Of a stretch of DNA of 64,000 nt, positions 37,006 through 44,449 are shown in pieces (the stretch's first letter is position 1; every line of letters begins with the position of its first letter). The translations under genes and the position numbers were made by a program. The stretch covers positions 124,001 through 188,000 of the forward strand of contig NZ_LNUA01000077.1 in the NCBI RefSeq assembly GCF_009764355.1, read 5' to 3'. This DNA is from Companilactobacillus bobalius. GTDB lineage: Bacteria > Bacillota > Bacilli > Lactobacillales > Lactobacillaceae. A model generated the notes under the pieces. It ran no database searches and had not been told where the DNA came from. It saw nothing but the letters and a program-made list of their open reading frames with translations.

Positions 37006-37875
37006 ATGTATCAAATTTTAACTGACTCAGAATGTGATTTGCCAGCAAAGTTTTTGGAAGAAAATAATGTTAAGGCAATTTACTTTCATACAGAAATCGA
37101 TGGAAAAGAACTTATCAATGACTTCGGTAAGAGTTATCCATTAGACAAGTTTTATGAACAAATCAAGGCGGGAGTTTTGCCATCAACGACGCAGGTTAAT
37201 GTTGGGGAATACTTGGAGTTCTTCAAGAAATATGTAGAGCAAGGAATGGCAATTGTTTATGTAGGCTTTTCTGGTGGTTTAAGTGGTTCAATGTCCAGTG
37301 CTAACCAGGCTAGAGAAATCCTATTAGAAGACTTCCCTGATGCTAATATTCGTATTGTGGATACGCTGGCCGCCAGTGGTGGTGAGGGACGCTTGGTTTT
37401 AGAAGCAATCAGATTACAAAAAAGCGGAGCTAGTTTAGATGATTTAGTTGCTTGGTTTGATCAAAACAAGTTACGCTTGCAACAGTGGTTCACGGTTGAT
37501 AATCTAACTTATCTTTATCATGGTGGACGTATCTCTCGCGCTTCAGCTACTTTGGGAACACTACTTAAAGTAAAGCCATTGTTAGATGTTGATCCTGCAG
37601 GAAAATTACGTTTTGTTTCAAAAATTAGAACACGAAAAAAATCACTGTTAACTTTGGCAGAGAAGATAGTAACAGCGATTCAAAGTGATCCTGATCAACC
37701 AATTATCATCACAACTAGTGGTGACTGGGAAGCTGCCGAAACAGTAAAACGACATATTATTAATAAAGTTCCTAAAGCTGATATTCAAATTAATCCAATC
37801 GGAATGACGATTTCTAGTCACACTGGATTCGGTTGTGTAGCTGTTTTTGCATTAGGAACTCAAGCTAGACAATAA
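37006..37875 (+). CDS. DegV-family fatty-acid-binding protein
   Basis: A 289-residue DegV protein. The start at 37006 follows AGGGGGAC; 17 codons more are open upstream. LTDSECDLPAKFLEEN opens domain 1; STTQVNVGEY and GFSGGLSGSMSSA line the lipid pocket, and GYxxTYLYHGGRIS-like WFTVDNLTYLYHGGRIS follows. DegV (FakB) proteins present fatty acids to the FakA kinase for phospholipid synthesis. Confidence 0.92.
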   Translation: MYQILTDSECDLPAKFLEENNVKAIYFHTEIDGKELINDFGKSYPLDKFYEQIKAGVLPSTTQVNVGEYLEFFKKYVEQGMAIVYVGFSGGLSGSMSSANQAREILLEDFPDANIRIVDTLAASGGEGRLVLEAIRLQKSGASLDDLVAWFDQNKLRLQQWFTVDNLTYLYHGGRISRASATLGTLLKVKPLLDVDPAGKLRFVSKIRTRKKSLLTLAEKIVTAIQSDPDQPIIITTSGDWEAAETVKRHIINKVPKADIQINPIGMTISSHTGFGCVAVFALGTQARQ

Positions 37876-37980
37876 GTATATTCATAAATAATCTAACTAA
37901 ATAAAAGTATTGCTAGAATTGCTTGCGCCATTTACTTGAAGTCGATAATGTTAAGCTATCAAATACATTGGAGAATATGC

Positions 37981-38319
37981 ATGCAACTTTTGTACACTTT
38001 GTTTCTAGGTTTCTATCCTTTAGGACTAATTTATTTAATTGATCGTCATTTTCATGTGATGGATATGAAGACGCAAAAATTCAATTTAGATTTGAATCTA
38101 ATTTTCAACAAGAGTTACGTTTATACGGTTATCTATCTCGTTATTATTATTCCAATTATTATCGTCTATCTTTATTTTTCCTTGAATATGATGAGAGATA
38201 TGTGGAATACGGTTCTGATTGTTTTGAGTGGAATCGATATTTTATTAACCGGCTTGGTTTTAATTTTCTGTGGTTCACAATTAATGATTTTGAATCGTGA
38301 CATCAAAAAATTAATTTAG
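37981..38319 (+). CDS. Small hydrophobic membrane protein, 112 aa
   Basis: Not recognised as a named family. The ATG at 37981 has TTGGAGAAT seven bases upstream, so the first 15 codons of the longer frame are dropped. The product has three hydrophobic segments: LLYTLFLGFYPLGLIYLI, YTVIYLVIIIPIIIVYLYF and VLIVLSGIDILLTGLVLIF. It converges on the HxlR gene with no gap. Confidence 0.6.
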   Translation: MQLLYTLFLGFYPLGLIYLIDRHFHVMDMKTQKFNLDLNLIFNKSYVYTVIYLVIIIPIIIVYLYFSLNMMRDMWNTVLIVLSGIDILLTGLVLIFCGSQLMILNRDIKKLI

Positions 38320-38676
38320 TTATTCTTTATTTTTATACAGGGTATCTAGGTACATTTGACCCCAGATGTCCATTTCTTTAATGATCGGCACAAGTGATTG
38401 TCCCAGCTCAGTTAAGTGATAACTGGTTTTAGTGGGGACAAACGACGTGTCGATCTCTTTTTTTATAATGTGGTCAGCTTCAAGTTGGGACAATTGTAAG
38501 GAGAGCATACGTCTTGTACACCCAGACAAGGTTTGAAGAATTTCGCTGTAACGCATCTCTTTTTGTTGCATTAATCGACAAAGAATAATGGACTTCCATT
38601 TGCCATCAAGAATCTTGAGAGTACTGTCCAAAGGGCAACGTTCACCATGTCTAGTACTCATATCAGCAGCAACCAT
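38320..38676 (-). CDS. HxlR-family transcriptional regulator
   Basis: A 118-residue winged-helix regulator: CPLDSTLKILDGKWKSIIL, MRYSEILQTLSGCTRRMLSLQL, YHLTELGQSLVPI. The conserved N-terminal Cys of redox-sensing HxlR proteins is present in GERCPLD. It is divergent from an MFS transporter, with an ACT-AGT palindrome between, so it probably represses that gene. Confidence 0.92.
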   Translation of the reverse strand: MVAADMSTRHGERCPLDSTLKILDGKWKSIILCRLMQQKEMRYSEILQTLSGCTRRMLSLQLSQLEADHIIKKEIDTSFVPTKTSYHLTELGQSLVPIIKEMDIWGQMYLDTLYKNKE

Positions 38677-38743
38677 AATCGACCTCCAGTAATTAAATTC
38701 AGCTGAATTGTATCATCAGAACAGTTGAGAACCTAATATTTTG

Positions 38744-38803
38744 AAAGTGCAATACGGGAAATTTTTGATACTCAGTATCATTAAATTCCCATATTGTACT
38801 TTT
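38744..38803. promoter_or_regulatory. Operator palindrome inside a 60-bp inverted repeat
   Basis: TGATACT-C-AGTATCA (38766-38780) is a perfect palindrome of the type bound by HxlR proteins. It sits at the centre of a longer inverted repeat, AAAGTGCAATACGGGAA / TTCCCATATTGTACTTT, followed by a T-run. The region may act as operator, and as an attenuator or terminator for either transcript. Confidence 0.7.
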
Positions 38804-38871
38804 TTATTTATGGATTTATATTGCAGATGCTTAAGAATAATTTTTATAAAATTTAGAAAGAAGTATTGATT

Positions 38872-40038
38872 ATGAAACAAAATGATACTTATAAATCTAA
38901 AGATATTTTGTTGGTCATCGGTTTATTCTTAGTCGTTTTCGTTATTGGAGCCGATTCATTCATAATCTCACCATTGCTGCCAGCTATTGAAAAAGATTAC
39001 GCAGTAACAACTTCGCAGGCAGCATTGGCAGTCACTATTTACGCTTTGTGTTATGCCGTGGGTAGTCCGTTTTTCGGACCTTTAGGAGACAAGTTTAATA
39101 AACGTAAACTTTTAATAACTGGATTATTGATTTTTTTAATAGGTAGTTTTATCTGTGCACAAGCTACTAATATCGGAATCTTTTATTTTGGTAGAGCTGT
39201 AGCCGGTATTGGTGCAGCAGTGACAATGCCTAATGTCTGGGCAACTGTTGGTAGTTACTTTACAGGGAAAAAGTTGAATATCGTAATGGGAATTACAATG
39301 TCAGCATTATCGTTGTCGATTGCTATCGGTGTACCTTTAGGTACATTATTATCGCAGTTGTCCAATTGGCATATGGCCTTTTGGGGTTCGATAATACTAA
39401 CATTGATGGCCTTCGGAGTACTGTTATTAGTCGTTCCCAGTCTAAAAGGAAATCAGGGTAAACTGAAATACTTAGCTAGTTTCCAAACGTTGGTCAAATC
39501 AAGGAGAGCTTTATTATCTCTGTCGATCAATTTGGTTTGGATGTTTGGTTTTTATTTGATTTATACCTTCTTAGGTACCTTTTTGAATCAGAACTTTCAT
39601 TTCAATACAGCTCAAACGGGCAATATCTTTATCGTCTATGGATTAAGTAATTTCATTGCCAGTTTTTGCGGCGGTCATTTGCTATCAAAATTAGGAGCGA
39701 TGAAAGATGTCATCATCAATGGTTTCTTATCAATGATTTTCATTTTAGGATTGGTGATTTGGCAAAATCAGTTATGGGGAATAATAATTTTTCTTATATT
39801 ATTGGCCTTGGTTCAAGGATTGGGTGTAACTGCCTTAACAACTTACATTGTGGGAGTTGTTCCAGATAAACGTTCGACGGTGATGTCCTTTAATAGCTCA
39901 TTTCTATACTTGGGACTAACCTTAGGTTCATTAATTGGAGCAATTCTGTATTCTAAGATTGGATTTACGGGATTAGGGATAATCTCTATCATGGCTTTGG
40001 GAATCGCGATAATCGAAACTATAAGACTGAAGAAATGA
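38872..40038 (+). CDS. MFS transporter, DHA1 (drug/sugar efflux) type
   Basis: A 388-residue 12-helix MFS protein. FVIGADSFIISPLLPAIEKDY and GPLGDKFNKRKLLITG show the DHA1 motif A, and AVAGIGAAVTMPNVWATVG the motif C-like region. The ATG at 38872 is preferred over a TTG two codons upstream. Divergent from HxlR, so probably induced by a toxic or oxidising compound. Confidence 0.87.
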   Translation: MKQNDTYKSKDILLVIGLFLVVFVIGADSFIISPLLPAIEKDYAVTTSQAALAVTIYALCYAVGSPFFGPLGDKFNKRKLLITGLLIFLIGSFICAQATNIGIFYFGRAVAGIGAAVTMPNVWATVGSYFTGKKLNIVMGITMSALSLSIAIGVPLGTLLSQLSNWHMAFWGSIILTLMAFGVLLLVVPSLKGNQGKLKYLASFQTLVKSRRALLSLSINLVWMFGFYLIYTFLGTFLNQNFHFNTAQTGNIFIVYGLSNFIASFCGGHLLSKLGAMKDVIINGFLSMIFILGLVIWQNQLWGIIIFLILLALVQGLGVTALTTYIVGVVPDKRSTVMSFNSSFLYLGLTLGSLIGAILYSKIGFTGLGIISIMALGIAIIETIRLKK

Positions 40039-40165
40039 TTAATTCTCATTAAATAAATCGCTATTTGACAATAAAAAATAGTAGCGTAATAATCGATATA
40101 AATATAATTATTACCAGTTTTATTAGATAATAATGGTTATTCTAAATTCAATGAGGGAGATTTAG

Positions 40166-42226
40166 TTGATTATGTTAATGAGAAAAGGGAAAAAATGGGC
40201 TTTGTCGTGCGTTGCTATAAGTGCGGTAGTGCTAACAGGGATGAGTGCTACAACTGTAAGTGCTGATGACACTTCAGATAGCACAACTGCTACAGCCCAA
40301 AGTACTGGTAATCAGGCTGATCAAAACCAGACTAGTGGTAATAATGCACAAACTGCTAAGGGAGCAGTTACACAAAGTACAGTGCAAGATACTACAAAAA
40401 CAGCAGATTCAACAAATTCAACACAAACTGCATCTGCTCAAAGCTCAGCTACAGCTCAGGCTCCAGTTGCTACTCAAAGTTCTACTAGTGGTGTAGTCAC
40501 ACAATCTGAAAATGCAGCCGTTCAAAATGGTGGACATATTTCTGACGATTTTCCAGATGTTGCTAACAATAAACTAGGATATGCATCTAAATTCCATATT
40601 TTTGCTAATGAAGCAACCTTAAATGTGCATACTAACGGTAATGTTGCTGTTGGAAATCTATATGGCAATGTTAACTTTGGTACTAATGTTACTGAAGATA
40701 AATTAGTGGATAAGGATATTTCATATGTTGAGAATGTTCATAATTTAGCAAATAGTTCGTTTGTTAATAAAACTGATAGTAGATCGAATAAGGTTATCTT
40801 TGGTGCCGATAATGATATTAAGCTAGGTGAGAATGGTAGTAATCCGTCAGTTAATGGAACAAAGATTGATCATCTAGATAACGATGAAATCTACCAAGAT
40901 AAGGGTACAAATAAGTATATTGATTTCAAGGAATACTTTGAAGAGCTAGAACAAGCTTCTTCTGATTTAGCTAACAGTCATACTACTGTAAGTATAAAGA
41001 ATAGTGATTTTCCAGATCGTAATCAGCGTGTTATCAATTTGGAAAACTATGAACCTACCAATAATCAAATTGTGATTGATCTTGATTCAGATGTATTGGA
41101 TATGGATACTCCTTTAATTATTGCGGGATTGTCTTCTGATAAGGGTGGAACAACCGTTATTATCAATGTTGATGGAAAAGGTGTAAATCCACTTAATGTT
41201 AATTCACAAATTAAATTGGTTTATAACCATGGTGACGGCAGTAACAATGTTGAACGTCCAAATCAGGAAACAGAATTCTTTGACGATAATCACTTATTAT
41301 GGAACTTCTATGATAGCAGTGCAGAAGACAATCAATATGCGGGTGATATTGAAATTAATCGTCCATTCCAAGGTAGTATCTTAGCACCTGACGCTACTAT
41401 AAATATTCATCAAAACTTAGATGGAAATATAGTTGCTGATAAGGTTAATGTTGCCGGTGGTGAAACTCATAGATGGGATCTACAGGACAACTCAGATATT
41501 GAAACTGAGTTTGAAAAACCAGTTGTTATTCCTGGTGAAGTAGATTGGTTCCCTAATGAAGTAGAAGAACCCGATGAAGAAAAGCCAGATGAGAATGATG
41601 GTTCTAATATTGAAGAACCTGACGAAGAAGAAATGGATATCGATGAAGATGGTAATCTAGTCGAGGAACCTGATGAAAATAACAACGAGGATAATGGTGG
41701 TGATACCACAGACCCCGAGAATCCTGACGAGAACAATAATGAGGATAACAACGGAAATGAAGATGGCGACGATAACGACGGCGACAATTCTACAGATCCT
41801 GAAAATCCTGAAGAAAATAACAATAATAATGAAGACGAAGATGACACCACAGGTACTGATGAAAACGGTGGAACACCTGACGAAGAAAAACCTGGTGAAG
41901 AAGATAATGGCGTAACTCCAGGTACTGACAAAGAAGAGGAAGAAGATTCTGATTCTGAGGAAACAACAACTGGTGAAGATGGCAACCAAAATCTAATCAA
42001 TGGTGGTTCTGAAGGTAGTCAATCTGAAAACAATGCTGAAGAGGGCTTATTGCCAAATACTTCTGGTAACAAAGGTGATTCAGAAACACCAGCTACTGGT
42101 ACATCTGACGAAGCTGGAACATTGCCACAGACTGGTGAAGCTTCAAGCATCTTTGCAACTATTGCAGGAGTTTTCTTAATTATTTTTGGTTTTTTATTAA
42201 AGACGACAAAAACTAAGAAAAACTAG
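40166..42226 (+). CDS. LPXTG-anchored surface adhesin with choice-of-anchor-A-type domain
   Basis: A 686-residue exported wall protein. A TTG at 40166 best fits the GGGAG SD (ATGs at 40172 and 40178 are alternatives). The signal peptide ends near SADDT. A Thr/Ser/Gln-rich stretch (~35-120) is followed by a ~310-residue beta-rich domain. That domain ends FQGSILAPDATINI..NLDGNIVADKVNVAGGETHRWDLQ, typical of collagen-binding/choice-of-anchor-A domains (quoted in parts: FQGSILAPDATINI, GNIVADKVNVAGGE). A ~170-residue acidic stalk of EEPDE/DENNNE repeats leads to LPQTG at ~653, a hydrophobic helix and KTKKN. Sortase should anchor it. A decoy-like LPNTSG lies ~27 residues before. No Cys is visible in the mature part. 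Confidence 0.9.
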   Translation: MIMLMRKGKKWALSCVAISAVVLTGMSATTVSADDTSDSTTATAQSTGNQADQNQTSGNNAQTAKGAVTQSTVQDTTKTADSTNSTQTASAQSSATAQAPVATQSSTSGVVTQSENAAVQNGGHISDDFPDVANNKLGYASKFHIFANEATLNVHTNGNVAVGNLYGNVNFGTNVTEDKLVDKDISYVENVHNLANSSFVNKTDSRSNKVIFGADNDIKLGENGSNPSVNGTKIDHLDNDEIYQDKGTNKYIDFKEYFEELEQASSDLANSHTTVSIKNSDFPDRNQRVINLENYEPTNNQIVIDLDSDVLDMDTPLIIAGLSSDKGGTTVIINVDGKGVNPLNVNSQIKLVYNHGDGSNNVERPNQETEFFDDNHLLWNFYDSSAEDNQYAGDIEINRPFQGSILAPDATINIHQNLDGNIVADKVNVAGGETHRWDLQDNSDIETEFEKPVVIPGEVDWFPNEVEEPDEEKPDENDGSNIEEPDEEEMDIDEDGNLVEEPDENNNEDNGGDTTDPENPDENNNEDNNGNEDGDDNDGDNSTDPENPEENNNNNEDEDDTTGTDENGGTPDEEKPGEEDNGVTPGTDKEEEEDSDSEETTTGEDGNQNLINGGSEGSQSENNAEEGLLPNTSGNKGDSETPATGTSDEAGTLPQTGEASSIFATIAGVFLIIFGFLLKTTKTKKN

Positions 42227-42231
42227 TGTAC

Positions 42232-42271
42232 AAAAATAGACGATTCCAATTGGAAATCGCCTATTTTTTTG
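42232..42271. terminator. Terminator between adhesin and acyltransferase
   Basis: AAAAATAGACGATT and AATCGCCTATTTTT pair with one mismatch, then TTT. Confidence 0.85.
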
Positions 42272-43334
42272 ACCTCGTATGGCCGGTGAGTAAGTAATTA
42301 ATGCCAGGAATGAAACTGACTACTCGAATAATCACTATAGTAATAAAAACCACAACAATATAACGTAGAAAAGTTGCGGGGATACCACGTAGATTGGTAT
42401 TTTTGAAAAACCAAGGTTCAATGAAAAATATGACTAAATAATGTAATAAATAAATTCCGAAAACTAATGGTGCTAAACTTTCAAAGAAATTAATCACTCC
42501 TCGAGAACGTATACTGTTCCCCCATTTCTGCAGCAAAATGAAAGCTGCAATCGACATAATAGGAATGAAAAGAGAAGTCACATAGTAACTATTGTTCGTG
42601 TCAAAGGTTTTAGGAACTGATTCGGAAAAGAAGTTCCCGAAAGTACCAATTCCAATAAATAGAGTTAACAAAGCAAAACTACTGATATTTCTGAAATCCA
42701 TTTGACTCAATAAATATCCTAGAATGAAATAACCAGTAAAACCGCCAATTAATAAAAAGTTTGAAACTGGTGATAATTGGAAAACATGTTTCATATCTTT
42801 TCCCATCATAACGTTAACTGATGGTAATAATGAACAGGTAACTAACCAAACACTAGTGACGTAAAATAACATTTTAAGACTAGCGTTATCAACGAAAGTT
42901 TTAATGATCGGAGACAAAATATAGACGCCGATTAAAGGATACATAAACCAAAAAACCGGTATGGTGGGTTTGTTGAGAATGAATTTCAATCGTCCCCAAA
43001 CATCATTAGTTGATAATAAATTAGACGTCAAACTGATAACAGTTGGTAAGATTATCGACCAGATAACAAAAGGGATGACGATTCGAGGAATTCTTTTTTG
43101 CCAAGTGTACTTTAAAGACAAAGTTTTTGGACTATTGAGAATTAAAGTACCAGAAATCATAAAAAAAATAGGAACGCTGATGTGGGCAAAATAGTTAAGC
43201 ATTTTTATGATTTGCCAGTCGGTAGTTCCAATATGTTTAGTGGTGTCAATCGTTGATACGTGTATGAATATAACTAAAAGAATAGCGATGACACGAATAA
43301 AATCTAAATAAAAAATCCGTTGTTTTTTATCCAT
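42261..43334 (-). CDS. Acyltransferase 3-family membrane protein (OafA/WecH type)
   Basis: A 357-residue protein with about ten helices. RIFYLDFIRVIAILLVIFIHVST holds the conserved R..D..R and the catalytic His of the family (in parts RIFYLDFIRVIAILLV and IHVST). The start at 43334 is fixed by GGGGAG; 28 upstream codons are dropped. It acetylates a cell-envelope glycan or peptidoglycan. Near the surface adhesin but convergent. Confidence 0.87.
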   Translation of the reverse strand: MDKKQRIFYLDFIRVIAILLVIFIHVSTIDTTKHIGTTDWQIIKMLNYFAHISVPIFFMISGTLILNSPKTLSLKYTWQKRIPRIVIPFVIWSIILPTVISLTSNLLSTNDVWGRLKFILNKPTIPVFWFMYPLIGVYILSPIIKTFVDNASLKMLFYVTSVWLVTCSLLPSVNVMMGKDMKHVFQLSPVSNFLLIGGFTGYFILGYLLSQMDFRNISSFALLTLFIGIGTFGNFFSESVPKTFDTNNSYYVTSLFIPIMSIAAFILLQKWGNSIRSRGVINFFESLAPLVFGIYLLHYLVIFFIEPWFFKNTNLRGIPATFLRYIVVVFITIVIIRVVSFIPGINYLLTGHTRSKK

Positions 43335-43447
43335 GAGCAGATTCTCCCCTAAGTAGCTCTCTCCATAATAATGTAAAACGCCTCTAAAATGAAGTATTAG
43401 CGTATGATATAATGGCAAAGTAAAATTATTGATTGGAAGAATTTATT

Positions 43448-44113
43448 ATGCGCGTAGGAGAATCCCCAAGTACAGATTTTGTCAGATATATAATTTGGAT
43501 AGTATTTTCTATTGTTACACTGATGTTTAAAAACGCGGCTGCCACCCAAAAGGGATTGAATATACCGATTACCGTTATATTTTTCCTAATTGGACTATTT
43601 ACCTTGTTTTTAATGATTAGAAAATATGTCCGTGAAGAAAAATCATTTTCAGATACAGCGGAGGGCTTTGCCTATTCACTAGTTTCTAACATCGGTTTAG
43701 TTAGTTTGATGATTGTAATGGTTTGCTTGTTAAGAATCATGGTTAGTTATTTACAAGTAACTGGGAAACTGCCAAGCTTCCAAAACGATGATATAGCTAG
43801 CTCCGATCAAAAAGTATTTGTGTTTAATATGATTGCAAACGTCTTTGTAGTTGCGATTCAGCAGCAGTTGGTGCAAACTGGCTTTTTCTTCAATTATTTC
43901 TTTAGAGAAAGTTCAGCATACAGCGCCGTAATGGGAATTATTTTTAGTGGAATTATAGCTGGAGTTATAAGTTTACCAGGGTCAATCTTACAATTCTTAA
44001 TGATGATGGCTCTAGGTTGGTGTTACGCATTAACATATTTGTATACCAAAGATGAAAAAATGGCGATATTCGTAGCCATGGTCAGTGCTGCAGTAGGGAC
44101 TGTAATTATATAG
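43448..44113 (+). CDS. CPBP-like membrane protein with degenerate catalytic motif
   Basis: A 221-residue protein with about seven helices. GGAAGA lies seven bases before the ATG at 43448. The segment VVAIQQQLVQTGFFFNYFF occupies the place of EExxxRG in CPBP/Abi intramembrane proteases, but both Glu are Gln and the Arg is missing. It is therefore probably non-proteolytic. The family assignment rests on layout and this motif and is tentative. The stop codon overlaps a structured element. Confidence 0.55.
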   Translation: MRVGESPSTDFVRYIIWIVFSIVTLMFKNAAATQKGLNIPITVIFFLIGLFTLFLMIRKYVREEKSFSDTAEGFAYSLVSNIGLVSLMIVMVCLLRIMVSYLQVTGKLPSFQNDDIASSDQKVFVFNMIANVFVVAIQQQLVQTGFFFNYFFRESSAYSAVMGIIFSGIIAGVISLPGSILQFLMMMALGWCYALTYLYTKDEKMAIFVAMVSAAVGTVII

Positions 44114-44240
44114 AGAGAGCGAAGCAGGGGCGGTCAGCCTCTGAGGATTTGCCTAAGAACTGGAATTAGCCGCTGAATTTGCGGATGATTTCAGTTCTGT
44201 AGCAAACCACAGGAGGTTGCCCCTGCGTAGCTCGTTTTGA
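44111..44240. repeat. Structured element, tandem copy 1
   Basis: A long interrupted hairpin: GAGC-gaa-GCAGGGGC (44117-44131) with GCCCCTGC-gta-GCTC (44219-44233). Inside it, CCTCTG pairs with CAGGAGG (one bulged G), TTTGC with GCAAA, AGAACTG with CAGTTCT and CCGC with GCGG. Copy 2 follows with the same plan but different paired bases. No coding frame. Confidence 0.8.
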
Positions 44241-44363
44241 TAGAGAGTGCAGTAGGCTTGTTTAGATTCTGAGCATTTGCAGGACTTTGCGAATTGGCTG
44301 CGTAGCAGACAGTTTGTGAAGTCAGGCAAAGCACAGGAATCTGGCCTACGTAACTCGTTTCCA
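44241..44363. repeat. Structured element, tandem copy 2
   Basis: Same layout as copy 1: GAGT-gca-GTAGGC with GCCTAC-gta-ACTC, then GATTCTG with CAGGAATC (same bulged G), TTTGC with GCAAA, GACTT with AAGTC, and CTGC with GCAG. Conserved unpaired words are TAGAGAG, CTGAG-ATTTGC, GCAAA-CACAGGA and CTCGTTT. Confidence 0.8.
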
Positions 44364-44404
44364 CTATATTGCCAAGCACATTGGTTATCCAAAAAAAGAA
44401 CATC

Positions 44405-44437
44405 AAAAAAGTCGACCAAACCAAGGTCGACTTTTTA
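44405..44437 (-). terminator. Terminator of helD
   Basis: AAAAAGTCGACC and GGTCGACTTTTT are a perfect stem, related to the hairpins at 15563 and 19301. Confidence 0.9.
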
Positions 44438-44449
44438 TATTACTTAAGA

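Noticed and set aside
41467..42000. Long minus-strand frame rich in Ser opposite the adhesin stalk
   Set aside because: It is the antisense of the acidic Glu/Asp repeat codons, has no SD, and the sense frame has signal peptide and LPQTG.
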